This document shows positions 18,382-29,500 of a stretch of 64,000 bases of DNA, piece by piece. The notes under the pieces were generated by a model. It saw nothing but the letters and a program-made list of their open reading frames with translations. It searched no databases and was not told the origin of the DNA. Source of the stretch: Pedobacter nanyangensis (GTDB taxonomy: Bacteria; Bacteroidota; Bacteroidia; Sphingobacteriales; Sphingobacteriaceae); assembly GCF_003313505.1 (NCBI RefSeq), contig NZ_QMHO01000004.1, positions 225,008 to 289,007 on the forward strand, in the 5' to 3' direction. Made by a program: the position numbers and the translations under genes. How positions within the stretch are numbered: position 1 is the first letter of the stretch; every line of letters begins with the position of its first letter.

Positions 18382-19302
18382 TTATTTTTGACTATGCTTT
18401 GTGCAGATGGCCCAACCATTTGCTACTTTTCTGGGGCTTCCATCTGAAGGTTGATTGCTTACGCTGATTTGCGTTTTATTGACTACGAAAGTTGAGGAAC
18501 CTCCGCCATCTAAATTGATGGCTTCCTTTACCTCCAAAGCCTTCATGATAGCCGTTACGTCTGCCAAGGTCAATCCATTGGAATAACTTGGATTTCTACC
18601 ATCGGCCACCAGAAAATACACGATTTTATTTGCTGTAAAACCTACTGCAGTTCTGGGATGCACACTTAAATCTGTTTGGGCAATGGGAAAGTTTTGTTTA
18701 ATTAAGCGATGATAGCCGCCCAGGGCATCAACAATAGTAGTTTGCTGTGTTGAAAAAACAGAATAGTCGCCTATTATGGGTGCTCCGCTTTCATTAATCC
18801 CAAAATAACTGCGAATGGTTGGCAGGGTTGTACGCACTGCTTGTTTGTTTAAAATGACAATGCTCCGTGGCTCTCCGGTGCTGGTATTAAAAAAGTCGGA
18901 ATTTACGGCACCTACAATTTTATATCCCGAAAATGTATTGACTTTCACCATATCTGGAATACTTTGCATGGCATATCGTTTTTCGCCGTTTGGTGTTAAA
19001 GGTTTTAGTTGGATATCCTTATTGTTCAGGTCTACCTTAAAAAAGAATAAAGCCATGGGTTGCGAATGTTGGTTAAGGTATTCCAACCTTGCTTCTTTTA
19101 CACCGTCTGCTAGCTGAGCTTCGTTGAAAGAAACCACTTTTTTAATTAATGTGGTATTTCTTACGAGTTTAACCTCTAAACTTTCTTCAACTGTACCGCC
19201 AGTTTCGGTTGGGGTTTGATCTCCAACGTTGATGGCTGGCCTATCTTCTTTACAGGAAACCAGTAGAAAAATGAATGCCCAAATTAAGCTGTATTTATTC
19301 AT
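18382..19302 (-). CDS. phosphodiester glycosidase family lipoprotein (NAGPA domain), copy 1
   Basis: 306 residues; lipobox LLVSC (Cys17). Same catalytic domain type as the gene at 14901 but only moderately similar. Motifs are AVNSDFFNTSTGEPRS, HPRTAVGFTANKIVYFLVAD and INLDGGGSSTFVV. By family it would cleave the glycosidic side of a sugar-1-phosphodiester. It lies 14 bp downstream of the phospholipase D-like gene and 5 bp upstream of the GH20 gene, so these are co-transcribed. The lipid anchor is in keeping with surface glycan breakdown. Confidence 0.85.
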   Translation of the reverse strand: MNKYSLIWAFIFLLVSCKEDRPAINVGDQTPTETGGTVEESLEVKLVRNTTLIKKVVSFNEAQLADGVKEARLEYLNQHSQPMALFFFKVDLNNKDIQLKPLTPNGEKRYAMQSIPDMVKVNTFSGYKIVGAVNSDFFNTSTGEPRSIVILNKQAVRTTLPTIRSYFGINESGAPIIGDYSVFSTQQTTIVDALGGYHRLIKQNFPIAQTDLSVHPRTAVGFTANKIVYFLVADGRNPSYSNGLTLADVTAIMKALEVKEAINLDGGGSSTFVVNKTQISVSNQPSDGSPRKVANGWAICTKHSQK

Positions 19303-19316
19303 GAGTAATTGGCTTT

Positions 19317-22229
19317 TTAGTTCCCCACTATAAATTTCTCCGATTTTTTCCCCTCGGTGTTGTAAAGTGCCACAACATACAAACCTTTATGCAGGGCAAT
19401 AGGTAGTACCACTTCATTGGTTCCTTTTTGCAGGTAGGTTGTTTTTGACGCTAAAGCTTGTCCATTTAAATTATATACCACTATTTTAGCATCGCCTTGG
19501 GCAAAACCATTGGTAAATATTTTTATCGATTGAGCATGGTAATTAGCCATCAGGTTGGCGCTTGGCACCAGGCCAAAATCTATGCTTAGTACTTTGGATA
19601 AACTACTTTTCCCATCAAAATCAATTTGCTTCAGTTGATAGTAATTGAGTCCGGCTGAAGGCGCATGGTCTACAGTTCTATAATTGATCAGTTGATTACT
19701 ATTGCCCGCTCCTTTAATTGAGGCCAGTTCGATCCATTTTTCACCGTCGTTGGATTTAAGCACTTCAAAATGGGAGTTATTTTGCTCAGAGATGGTTTCC
19801 CAAAATAAGTTTACCGAGCTATTTAGCCTTTTTGCTTCAAATTTAGTTAAGGTAATGGGAAGCGGTGGCGTGTAGGTTGAGGTTCCGGTAATGGTAAGTG
19901 CATCGTCTGAATTGCTTTCAGAAAGGCCTAATGCAAATGAGCCAGCGGCGCTGGTATATTCCCAAGAGTAAAGCCTAAATTTGATGGCTTTGGCGCCTTC
20001 CAAATTTTGCAGTGCTGAAATTGCGGTCAAATTTATAGGCTCCTGTTGTACGCCACTGGTAGCTGCATTGGTAAAACTAACCGGTGTAGTTGTAATCTCT
20101 TCAAAAGTGCCACCATCAATGCTGTAACTCCAGGAATATTTTTTTGCGCCAGCTCCCGAGCGGCGCAGCTTGGCATAAATTGTTTCTAAAGAGATTTTAT
20201 AATTTGGTTTTATGTTGATGGAAAATTCCAGATAGCTGTTATTTGCTACCGCCGAAGCTTTATCTACGATATTGGAGAAATTGAGATTTGCATTTGTTCT
20301 GGAACTATATCCTTTGCTCAGCGACGATGCCTCTAAACCTGATCCCCTGGAAATTGCGGCGGGGCTTATTGCGGTTGAATTTAAGGTTGAATTTAAGGTT
20401 GAAGCTTCTCCCGACGATGAATTGGCACTCCAACCAATGAGCAGTTTATGATCCAACACCGCTTCGATATCGCCATTTATCACTACGCTGTTAGTATTAT
20501 TTACCGAATATGGGCCCAGGCCAAAGGTTGCGGTAGTAGTTGTACCGCCCCAGGCGTACAACCTGAGGGAAACAGTTTTTCCAAAGCCAATGTGCTGGAG
20601 TTGCTGAACTTGGGTTAAGTCAATGGCGGCCTGCTGCCAGCCAAGTGAAATATTTGCCGAAGTATTTGCACCTTCGTGCCTAAAAGAAAAATCTGGTGTA
20701 ATGAATGTTAAGGGCGTTGCAATTCCCCCCTCCTCTATCACATAAGCCCAGGCCCCTGTTGACGGTGCAGCTGTAGATGATCTTCTGATTGCATATTCTA
20801 TTTCAAATAAGCTAACAGACCGCCCTGGCTTTGGTACGATTTTGAACTCAAAGTACTCATTTCTGGCAATTGCATTATCTCTTGTGGTCGCCAAATCTGT
20901 ATTTACCCTAGATGATCCCATTCCTTTGGAAAGGCTTGAAATCTTAAAACCACTTCCTCTTTGCAAAGTGGCATTAAAAACACCCCCTGAGGTTAGGCTT
21001 GAAAGGTTGTTAAGTTCATTACCTGTAGTGTTTAAAGTGTTAAAGTTCCAGGCCAATAATTGGACACTTGGCACAACCGTTTTAAATCCTTCGAAATAAG
21101 CTGCATATTGGGTAAATAAATTAGCATTCAACAGGGTAACTAACACTTCATTATTGGTTTTTAAGGCGCCATCCGTATAATTATGGGACCCGGTTAAAAT
21201 AACCTTTGCATTGGCAACGCCATTCCATGTTCCTTCTATCAACATCATTTTAGCATGGATGTTAAATTTGGCATCGCTACCTTCTTCCAGATTAAAAATT
21301 CTTACCGTAGCTCCCAAATTCGCTAATTGACGAAGTTTTGCCTTGGTTTGTACGCCTGCGGCATCTTTTGCATAAACCTCAATGGTAGCGCCCTGGTTAC
21401 GCAACTGAATCAACTTATCGGCAATTGCTGGGCGGGAATCTGACCAATCAGACATGGCTATCTTAATTTTTGCATTTGCCACATCGGTAATTGCTGTTAA
21501 GTTTTCTACAATATCATCTCCGCCATCATGTACCCCATTAGTAATTCGAGGAAAGAATGTGAGTTTAGCATTTATCGCGTTTAAGTTGTAAGTATGGTAA
21601 TTAAAATTCTGCTTCATTCCCGAAGCGGCATTTTGCTTCATCACTTGCCAATTGTCCAAAAACGCATTATAAATATCCGTTTCGTTAAATATCAGCGCAT
21701 CCTGAATTTTGCCCATATCTGATGTGGTAAAATTATGAGAGGTTTGGAAAGTAACGTTGGTGGCCAATCCAGCTGTAGTACTTACACCAGAAAATAGCAC
21801 ATGCTTATGGTGATTAATGGCATTGGCACTCACATCATTTGTGGTTACGATAACTTCTGAACTAGCTAAATTACTCTGCAACCAAGGCAATGAGGTTGCA
21901 TTGGCATTTTGTGGGTCGGGCCGGCTCATATCTACAATGAGGTGCAAATCAACACCTCTTGTTTCAGCGTTTTTCAGGGCATCCATTAAGGGCTGATAGT
22001 TAATCATATAAATGGAGATATGGATACTTTGCCCTGTTGGTGTGTTATCTATGAGCGTGATCAACCTATTCATTATTGTTGTAGAGGAGTTGCCCTTTGC
22101 TACGGTGGCCATGTCTGTAAACACTACTTCTGGAAATGAGATATTTACTTGGGCTTTAGTTCCCAAAACAACAAACAATAACATGATGCTCAGTAAGGCA
22201 TACTTAATTTTTTGTAGCTTTTTCTTCAT
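19317..22229 (-). CDS. large exported phospholipase D-like protein with a T9SS-type C-terminus
   Basis: 970 residues from the ATG at 22229, chosen because it starts directly with a signal peptide (MKKKLQKIKYALLSIMLLFV...GTKAQ); an in-frame ATG at 22277 would add 16 unlikely residues. Two phospholipase D half-sites are visible (numbering from 22277): H156xK158 with S180xN182, and H341xK343 with GSHN at 363-366, inside IHAKMMLIEG and VILTGSHNYTDG. The usual HKD aspartate is replaced, as in several PLD subgroups. The middle holds two similar beta domains (about 420-640 and 650-820). The end (GLYVVALYNTEGKKSEKFIVG) resembles a type IX secretion sorting domain. It could cut phosphodiester bonds in the polymer degraded by the locus; this is an inference. 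Confidence 0.8.
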   Translation of the reverse strand: MKKKLQKIKYALLSIMLLFVVLGTKAQVNISFPEVVFTDMATVAKGNSSTTIMNRLITLIDNTPTGQSIHISIYMINYQPLMDALKNAETRGVDLHLIVDMSRPDPQNANATSLPWLQSNLASSEVIVTTNDVSANAINHHKHVLFSGVSTTAGLATNVTFQTSHNFTTSDMGKIQDALIFNETDIYNAFLDNWQVMKQNAASGMKQNFNYHTYNLNAINAKLTFFPRITNGVHDGGDDIVENLTAITDVANAKIKIAMSDWSDSRPAIADKLIQLRNQGATIEVYAKDAAGVQTKAKLRQLANLGATVRIFNLEEGSDAKFNIHAKMMLIEGTWNGVANAKVILTGSHNYTDGALKTNNEVLVTLLNANLFTQYAAYFEGFKTVVPSVQLLAWNFNTLNTTGNELNNLSSLTSGGVFNATLQRGSGFKISSLSKGMGSSRVNTDLATTRDNAIARNEYFEFKIVPKPGRSVSLFEIEYAIRRSSTAAPSTGAWAYVIEEGGIATPLTFITPDFSFRHEGANTSANISLGWQQAAIDLTQVQQLQHIGFGKTVSLRLYAWGGTTTTATFGLGPYSVNNTNSVVINGDIEAVLDHKLLIGWSANSSSGEASTLNSTLNSTAISPAAISRGSGLEASSLSKGYSSRTNANLNFSNIVDKASAVANNSYLEFSINIKPNYKISLETIYAKLRRSGAGAKKYSWSYSIDGGTFEEITTTPVSFTNAATSGVQQEPINLTAISALQNLEGAKAIKFRLYSWEYTSAAGSFALGLSESNSDDALTITGTSTYTPPLPITLTKFEAKRLNSSVNLFWETISEQNNSHFEVLKSNDGEKWIELASIKGAGNSNQLINYRTVDHAPSAGLNYYQLKQIDFDGKSSLSKVLSIDFGLVPSANLMANYHAQSIKIFTNGFAQGDAKIVVYNLNGQALASKTTYLQKGTNEVVLPIALHKGLYVVALYNTEGKKSEKFIVGN

Positions 22230-22327
22230 TTGATTTGATTTTTTTATAGGCTTGCAGTTGATCAATAGCAATCCCATTATCCGTTGAAAAGGATCCAGGT
22301 GATTTGGATATTCGTTTTTTGAATTGA

Positions 22328-22360
22328 TAAGGAGCCGCTGCCAATGGCAGCAGCTCCTTA
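22328..22360 (-). terminator. intra-operon hairpin between the NHL and PLD genes
   Basis: TAAGGAGC-C-GCTGCC pairs with GGCAGC-A-GCTCCTTA around a 3-base loop: 14 pairs and one mismatch, directly after the stop of the NHL gene. No good U-tract follows on the minus strand. It may reduce read-through or protect the 3' end of the susCD part of the transcript. Confidence 0.5.
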
Positions 22361-22370
22361 TGTTTCGAAA

Positions 22371-23741
22371 TTAGATTTTAGGTACCTTAACAATTTTTCT
22401 AATTCTATTGTTACTCATGTCGGCAATGAAGATATTGCCATCTTCATCTACAGTAACATCCGTAGGGTTGTAAAACTGAGATACCCCGGGTTTCCCTTCG
22501 GCAAAGCCTAGGGTACCATTACCTCCAATGGTAACTACCCTACCTTCGGGCGTAATCATCCTTACCGCATTATTGTTCAGTTCGGTAACGTAAATATTAT
22601 TGTGTTTATCCGCATGGATACCGAAAGGATGGTTAAATGTGGCTTTTAGGGCTTCATCGTCTTTAAAACCGGCCGTACCCGTTCCTGCAATGGTAGTTGT
22701 TTTCCCGGTATGTCGGTCAATTTTTCGGATGGCGTTATTATATCGATCTGCCACCAGCAACATCCCATCTTTATCCAGGCAAATGCCCGAGGGTCTATTT
22801 AGTCTCACGTTGGGCCACGTCCCATCAACCAGTCCATTTTGAGAAGGGCCTGCGCCTGCCAAGGTAGTCACCGTTCCATCAGGGCTAATTTTTCTGATGG
22901 CACTGTTATTTGCATCAGCTACGTAAACAAACCCTTCATTATCCACCACGGCATCAATGGGAACATTAAACCTTGCGGTGGTACTAGGCCCATCAATAAA
23001 GCCGGTAGTTACCGTAGCGCCAGTTGGCCCGGCAAAGGTAGAGACCAAATTGGTGGCAATATCAATTTTCCTAATACGTGCCCCACCGTTATCTACCGTA
23101 AAAATATTCCCAAATTTATCTACCGCAACCTTGTATGGATTGTTAAATTTGGCCACATCCACTGCGCCGTTTACGGTACCTGCACCTTTTACACCGGCCA
23201 CAAACTCCACCAAAGTTCCATTTTTCCTGATCCTTTTGATGATCTGGTTTCCCCTATCTGCCAAAATCAAATCGCCAGTACTTTCGTCAAGTGCCACGCC
23301 TTCCAGTGTTGAAAATTGGGCTTCGAGCAACGGTCCGTAGGTATTGCCAGCGGTTGCGGAACCAGCGTAAGTAGAAGTGACGTATTCGTATTCCACGGGG
23401 TCGTTTCCGGCAACTCCGTAGGTAAAAACAGGCCCTTTAGAAGTGTGGTTATTAATGGTGATGGTTACATTGCCCGTACTGCCGTTAACAGGAACTTTCA
23501 CCTTTAACTCTGTTTCGGTTGCCGAAATGACCTCAGCCCTCACGCCTGCAAACTTGACTATATTTTCTGCAGCATTTTTTGAAAAACGTTTTCCATTGAT
23601 AGCCACTATTTGATTGGCTTGTGCTACAGCGGGCACAATACTGCTGATAGATGGATTGGTAGGCGTATTTTCAGATGTATTTTTCTTGCAGGCAACCAAT
23701 AAAACAACCGCTGCAAAGAAAATAGATAATATCTTTTTCAT
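22371..23741 (-). CDS. IPT/TIG and NHL-repeat lipoprotein
   Basis: 456 residues; lipobox VLLVAC (Cys18). An IPT/TIG immunoglobulin-like domain (PSISSIVPAVAQANQIVAING to about residue 110) is followed by five or six NHL repeats forming a beta propeller (VALDESTGDLILADRGNQII, VAVDKFGNIFTVDN, ICLDKDGMLLVADRYNNAIR, VTVDEDGNIFIADMSNNRIR). Such surface lipoproteins often accompany SusC/SusD pairs and are thought to bind glycan. It lies 17 bp after the DUF5689 gene and before the intra-operon hairpin, so it belongs to the binding/import half of the locus. Confidence 0.85.
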   Translation of the reverse strand: MKKILSIFFAAVVLLVACKKNTSENTPTNPSISSIVPAVAQANQIVAINGKRFSKNAAENIVKFAGVRAEVISATETELKVKVPVNGSTGNVTITINNHTSKGPVFTYGVAGNDPVEYEYVTSTYAGSATAGNTYGPLLEAQFSTLEGVALDESTGDLILADRGNQIIKRIRKNGTLVEFVAGVKGAGTVNGAVDVAKFNNPYKVAVDKFGNIFTVDNGGARIRKIDIATNLVSTFAGPTGATVTTGFIDGPSTTARFNVPIDAVVDNEGFVYVADANNSAIRKISPDGTVTTLAGAGPSQNGLVDGTWPNVRLNRPSGICLDKDGMLLVADRYNNAIRKIDRHTGKTTTIAGTGTAGFKDDEALKATFNHPFGIHADKHNNIYVTELNNNAVRMITPEGRVVTIGGNGTLGFAEGKPGVSQFYNPTDVTVDEDGNIFIADMSNNRIRKIVKVPKI

Positions 23742-23758
23742 AATTATATGATTAATGT

Positions 23759-25066
23759 TTAATCGACATTTTGATATACTTTAAAATCGTCTATGTTCAA
23801 CAGGCCGTTTTTCACCACTGCCCCGTTGGCTCCCAAGCCCAGCTTATTGATCCTAAACCTTACATTGCCAACAATATTCAAACTAAATGACGCTTCTTTG
23901 GCCACGGTGGCATCGCTGGTTAAGGAATTGCCAATTGGTGCCCAAGTGGCTCCGCCATCTTTAGAATATTCCAAAATGAAAGTGCTTGGCACTGCGGTAC
24001 CCGTTGCGGGATTGGTAGCACCGTAGGAAAAGGTGATCTGCGATGCGCCGTTTGGCAGGTCAAAGTCCATCTCCAAATAAGCTGCTTCACTCAGTTGTTC
24101 CTGTAGCCTAATGGCTTGCTTTCCTATCGGATTAAACTTATCCTGATTAACCTTATCGCCTATAATGCCCTGATAAATTCGCCATGTACCCGTTCTGAAA
24201 GTAACTTTATCATTAATTGCGGGCATTAAAAACTGTGATTTAGCACTTGCCGGTGCCGCTTCAAAATCTTCTGGAAAATTTAAATAAACAGAGCCCGTTT
24301 GATTAAAGACCGCGTCTTCATTAGGCATTTTGAACAGCAGCTTTGCGGTGTTATAATAATCGGAACTTTCGTTGTAATAGGTAGGGATTCCGATAAAAGA
24401 AGCCACCATGGGCAAAAACTTTTGGGCAAAGCTCGCATCGGTACGTGTGCTCAACAATAAAGAGATCGCGGTATTTTCGCTCAATTTATACTCCCCTGCA
24501 AAAACTTCACCTCCCGTTAAATTGGGAATAGTGGCATTATTTAGTTGGATTAAGGTACTTTCTCTGGTGTAAAACTGCGAAAACAACTGTGTTGGGGTTA
24601 ACACGGTAGGTTTAAGGGTGTTGTTGGAAGATACCTTGGTTACTTTTGAAAGTGCCAGATTGGTCCCTTTAATTTTCATCACACCTTTTTCCCGGGTTAG
24701 CACACAGTTTTCAATTTCTACTTTAACTGAATCTCCATAATTGATGGAGGTGTTTGCATCGTTTAGTTTGATGATCAAACCTGCAGTAGTTCCTTTGTTT
24801 GTATTTTGCAGTACAAACTCTTTGTCATCAAAGTTTCCGCTGTTCTTATCAGAGATTACCACGCCAGCAATTTGTGTGGCTCCCATTAATTTATCTTTAA
24901 CCAAATTAACGTCGTCGCCATTATGAAGCGCCTTTACGTAATTGATGCCCACCACAGGGCTCACCATTCCAACGGCTTCGTTTTCATTTTTTGAACATGA
25001 TGTTAAAACGAACAAGGCTAAGATAAATCCCAGGGCTATTTTTAAATTCTTTTTCATTTCCATCAT
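23759..25066 (-). CDS. DUF5689 domain lipoprotein of the susCD operon
   Basis: 435 residues; lipobox LTSC (Cys23). The first ~230 residues match the DUF5689 pattern, an OB-like domain (IAGVVISDKNSGNFDDKEFVL, YGDSVKVEI). The C-terminal part looks like a jelly-roll carbohydrate-binding domain (WRIYQGIIGDK to IDDFKVY). It probably helps the SusCD complex hold its ligand at the surface. The stop of susD and this start overlap by one base (TAATG), indicating coupled translation; MMEMKK offers three close ATG starts. Confidence 0.8.
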   Translation of the reverse strand: MMEMKKNLKIALGFILALFVLTSCSKNENEAVGMVSPVVGINYVKALHNGDDVNLVKDKLMGATQIAGVVISDKNSGNFDDKEFVLQNTNKGTTAGLIIKLNDANTSINYGDSVKVEIENCVLTREKGVMKIKGTNLALSKVTKVSSNNTLKPTVLTPTQLFSQFYTRESTLIQLNNATIPNLTGGEVFAGEYKLSENTAISLLLSTRTDASFAQKFLPMVASFIGIPTYYNESSDYYNTAKLLFKMPNEDAVFNQTGSVYLNFPEDFEAAPASAKSQFLMPAINDKVTFRTGTWRIYQGIIGDKVNQDKFNPIGKQAIRLQEQLSEAAYLEMDFDLPNGASQITFSYGATNPATGTAVPSTFILEYSKDGGATWAPIGNSLTSDATVAKEASFSLNIVGNVRFRINKLGLGANGAVVKNGLLNIDDFKVYQNVD

Positions 25067-26496
25067 TATTTATTCCACCAAACTTTAGTCTTCAAATCAT
25101 CGCCGCCCATATTGGCTACGGCAGTTAAATAGTTTTCCCTGTTTACACGCTGTACGTTTACCGGGTATTTTAATCTGGTTGGCATTACGCCATCGTTTTG
25201 CAAGCCAAAACCTTTAGGTAGCACCGGGAAACCAGTACGACGATATTCTATCCAGGATTGGAAATCGGTAAAAAACAAGGAGTAGTATTTTTGGAGCATG
25301 ATTTTATGCAGTTTCAAAGAAGCATCGTCATTGGGATACCATTGTGCGCTTGAATCGGTAAGGTAACCTGTAGGTACGGTAAGGCCCCACATGGTGATGG
25401 CAGCGGTTACCCCTGCTTCGTAATAAGGTTGCGCATCACCTGGGATATATCCTTTTAAAGCGCATTCTGCCAAGATGAATTGCAGCTCGGGATAATTTAT
25501 GATATTTCCCAGCAATGGTTCACTTTTTAAACTGGCAAGGTATTGCGACTGCGGTGCGGGAACCTGCCCAACGGGATAACCGCTTTGAATGCCCACATAA
25601 GCATTATCTCTTTTAGAAGCCCATTTTTCGCGTCGTGGATCATTCCACTCGTTGAGGTTATCGATAAAAAATTCGCCCAGGCTGTTGTTCACCTGAAAAT
25701 CAAGGTCACGATATTCTGCAAATTCTGACAGATAGGGAGCCGTAGTTTGAAATTTCAGGATTGCCGAATCGTTGTTGCTGGTAAAAATGGGATAATTGGT
25801 CTTCTTGGTATCCACAATTTCCCCTATTTTGCTTACGGCATTTAGTTCGCCAGTGCCCGAAACCCTTAGCAATAATCTTAAGTAAAGGCTATTTCCAAAT
25901 TTTCTCCATTTGGTTAGATCACCTGCGTAAATGGGGTCTAATTTAGCTTCTGTATCAATCAAAGATGCAGTTTTAAATAGTTCATTGGCCTTTTCCAATT
26001 TCTTGAACAGGTCTTCATAAATGGCTTTTTGCCTATCAAAACGAGGTTGTAAAATACCTTCGCGGCCTTTGTTGGCATCAAAGTAAGGGATATCACCATA
26101 TACATCCGTTAGTAGCGAAGATACCCAAGCATCCAAAACCAAAGAAATGCCCATGTAAGCATTGCTGTTAATGGCGTCGCCTCCGGTGTACATATCCCTA
26201 ATGTTGGTTAACTGCAGGTACCAATTGTTCCACATATAGTCAGATTCCTGTGGCCTAATAACATATCGGTGTATTTCGTCGCTATCTGAAAGCGTTACGT
26301 GTACCTGCATCAGCTCGTGGGTAAGTCTCAAACACCTGTTCAGGTTTCTCTTCAATACATCGTGCACTGCGGGGCCCAACAAAGTTTCGGGGGTGGTCAT
26401 TACCGCACCGTCTTTACTGGTATTTAATTCGCTAAAATTTTTGGTACAAGAAACTAAGCTTCCTGTAATGATTAATGTTGCTATAATCTTTTTCAT
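25066..26496 (-). CDS. SusD/RagB-like nutrient-binding outer-membrane lipoprotein
   Basis: 476 residues; lipobox SLVSC (Cys17). The pattern is that of the SusD-like group 2: FSELNTSKDGA near the N-terminus, YMWNNWYLQLTNIRDMY, ADVYGD-like SSLLTDVYGDIPYFDA, WRKFGNSLYLRLLLRVSG, LQFILAECALKGYI, and the C-terminal FQSWIEYRRTGFPVLP and PTRLKYP. The protein caps the SusC barrel from outside and binds oligosaccharide or peptide ligands. It starts 12 bp after the susC gene. No specificity can be read from the sequence itself. Confidence 0.93.
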   Translation of the reverse strand: MKKIIATLIITGSLVSCTKNFSELNTSKDGAVMTTPETLLGPAVHDVLKRNLNRCLRLTHELMQVHVTLSDSDEIHRYVIRPQESDYMWNNWYLQLTNIRDMYTGGDAINSNAYMGISLVLDAWVSSLLTDVYGDIPYFDANKGREGILQPRFDRQKAIYEDLFKKLEKANELFKTASLIDTEAKLDPIYAGDLTKWRKFGNSLYLRLLLRVSGTGELNAVSKIGEIVDTKKTNYPIFTSNNDSAILKFQTTAPYLSEFAEYRDLDFQVNNSLGEFFIDNLNEWNDPRREKWASKRDNAYVGIQSGYPVGQVPAPQSQYLASLKSEPLLGNIINYPELQFILAECALKGYIPGDAQPYYEAGVTAAITMWGLTVPTGYLTDSSAQWYPNDDASLKLHKIMLQKYYSLFFTDFQSWIEYRRTGFPVLPKGFGLQNDGVMPTRLKYPVNVQRVNRENYLTAVANMGGDDLKTKVWWNK

Positions 26497-26508
26497 CTTG
26501 GTTTCTTT

Positions 26509-29500
26509 TTAAAAACTAAATGATACGTTAACGCCGAATGATCTAACGGACGGGAATTGGGCCACCTCAAATCCTCGCTGGATATCGCTATTGCCCAAGG
26601 TCCCAAACTCTGGGTCGTACGCGGGCCAGTCGCTCCACACCCAAAGGTCGCGGCCATACACACCTACTACCGCCTTTTGCAGTTTCAGTTTCTTCGCCAA
26701 TTTGGCTGGCAGGGTATAATCCAATCTCATTTCTCTTAGCTTGATAAAATCGGTGCTGAAGGTATTTGCCTCTACGTTATCACCTTTAAAATGCTCTGTG
26801 TAATAGGTGCCAATCTGCTCTGCTACCACATCATTCGGACGGTAGGTCCCATCAGGGTTTTGCTGTACGCCCTTACCAATAATCCCTGTATACCTTCCAG
26901 GTAGGCTATTGGTCAATTTACCTGCAACCGAGGCTGCCGAATGGGTATGAGAATAAGCTACGGCACCATATTGGCCATCAACCAATACTTTTAACCTCCA
27001 TTGTTTGTACCTAAAATCATGACTAATTCCCCAATTGAAATCTGGTGTGGCCCTGCCCAGATAAATGGCCTGCTCGGTTAGCATGGGATAGCCCTGTGAA
27101 TTATATACGATTTGTCCGTCTGGCGAGCGCAGATAGCCCAATCCATATAAATCGCCCATACGGCCACCTACCCTTGCTTCCATTGAACCGCGGGGGCCGG
27201 TTTGCATCAAATACGTATCTACGCTATCGGCCAAGGAAACAATGGTATTTCGATTAGCGGCAAATGTGGCGCTAATATTCCAGTTCAAGCCATTTTTTGA
27301 TTTTAACGGAACCCCATTTAGTGCCAGCTCTATGCCCTTATTACGCACCAGGCCCGAGTTCATCACTTTATAATTATATCCAGCTGCCCGGTCTAACGGT
27401 ACATTCAGGATTTGGTTCTTGATGTTACTTTTATAGAAAGTTGCATCTAAACCTAGCCTGCTATTTAAAATGCGAATATCAGTACCTAGTTCAATGGTCG
27501 TAGATAATTCATTTTTCAGGTTTTCATTGGATATAAATGTTGGATTGGCCATGCCTGACGGGTACACGGATTTAGGTATATAATAATACCCCGTTCTATA
27601 AGGCGTGGTGCCACCTCCACCAACCTGCGACCAAGATGCCCTTACTTTCCAAAATGAAATACTTTTAGGCAGCTTGATCATTTCCGACAGCAAACCGCTT
27701 AAATTTAAAGATGGATAGAAAAAACTAACATTACTTGTAGAAGATCTTGAAGCCAGAACTGAGGCCCAATCTACACGGCTGGTAAAATCAGCAAATAAAT
27801 AATTTTTGTAGCTGGTTTGTATCATGCCGTACAAGCTATTTACCGCATATTCACTGGTAACGGAGCTAGATTCGACCTTATCCTGTACGTTTGCAAAAGT
27901 GTAAATGCCAGGATATCTCAACCTATCTGCGCTTAGCGAAATCATTTTATAGCTATTAAACATGGTTGATCCGCCAAATGTAAATGTAGTTTCGAAGTCT
28001 TTGGCCAATGTTGGTTTATAAGTTAACAGGAAATCGGTATTGGTTTCTTTTTGGTCTATATCCTGTGTACGGAACATCCCCTCCGGAAATCTCGCTGCAT
28101 CTTTTGGTTTTTGCTGTGATCTCCCCTCAGCTGCCCAATCAATGGAACTTCTTACCATCAGGTTAAGGTTTTTAGAGAATTCGTAATTTGCGCTAATGGT
28201 ACCGATAAGCTGATTTCTTTTCATCTTGTTCAGCATTTCATATACCGATAGGTAAATATTGTCTAAACCGTTGCTAAACATGCGCAGCTGTTTCAGTCCT
28301 TCGCTTCCTGGTACCCAATAGGTTTTATACCAATCAAGATTTGCATTTGGCACCAAGGCGATGATATTGTACATCACCGTTTGGTTATTGTACCCCGTAG
28401 TTGGGAGGTTATCGCTACTTTTATTGTTATAACTTAATTTAGTAGTGATGGAAAGTTTATCGTTTACTTTTTGTGCAACGTTTAAAGCAATGGTATTTCT
28501 ATCGTACCCTGTATTGGGGACAATCCATTTATTTTGAAGATTGGTGAAGCTTAAACGTGCGGTAGTTTTTGCATTGCCGCCACTGATCGACAAATTGTTG
28601 GTGTAGGTTTGTGAAACATCAAAAAAATCTTTCCTATTGTTTTTGTATGGTACCCAGGGTGTTCTTTCGTTACCTCTGGTAAATAAGTTTGGATCCCATT
28701 GATAATATTCCTGTCCATCAAACTTAGGGCCCCAAGCGGCTCCCGTGTTTTTGGTATTTGGCCCATCCTCGGTAACTCCCCACGAGTAATAATCGTTAAC
28801 GCCAATGGCACCCTGTCCATATTCATATTGAAAATCGGGCCATCTGTTAATGGTGCCAAAGGTTGCATTTGAGTTGAACGAAATACCTAAGCCCTTTTGG
28901 CTCTCCTTACCTGATTTGGTGGTAATGATAATGGCTCCGTTGGCGCCCCTTGAGCCGTAAAGTGCCGCAGCACCTGGCCCCTTCAATACCGATACACTTT
29001 CGATGTCTTCGGGGTTCAGATCGCTAATTCCGTTACCGTGATCCACCGGATTTTCCGAACCCAAATAAGATCCATTGCTTTCCGATATTTTTGAACTTAC
29101 CACTACACCATCTACCACAATGAGGGCCGAGTTGTCGCCACTTAAAGTGCTTTCGCCCCTTAGGATGATTTTATTGGTACCTGCCGGGCCACCGCCTGAT
29201 TTGATCATGTTTAGGCCGGCTACCTTACCCGTTAGGGCATCGGTCCAATTGTTAGACATGGCGTCGGTAAGTTCCTCGCCCTTGATTTGGGTTACCGAGT
29301 AACCTAATGACTTTTCTTCGCGTTTAATGCCCAAGGCCGTTACCACTACCTCGTTCAGCGCACTAACATTTTCTTTGAGCACCACCTTTAAATTGGTTTG
29401 ATTGCCCACTTTGACTTCGGTACTTTCAAAGCCCAAAAAGGAAAATACCAAAACGGCATTGCTATGGGGTACGTTAATGCTAAATTTCCCGTCGGCATTA

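Noticed and set aside
20374..20404. 12-bp tandem repeat (GAATTTAAGGTT) in the PLD-like gene
   Set aside because: It keeps the frame and only adds an STLN-type linker; ordinary slippage in a linker.
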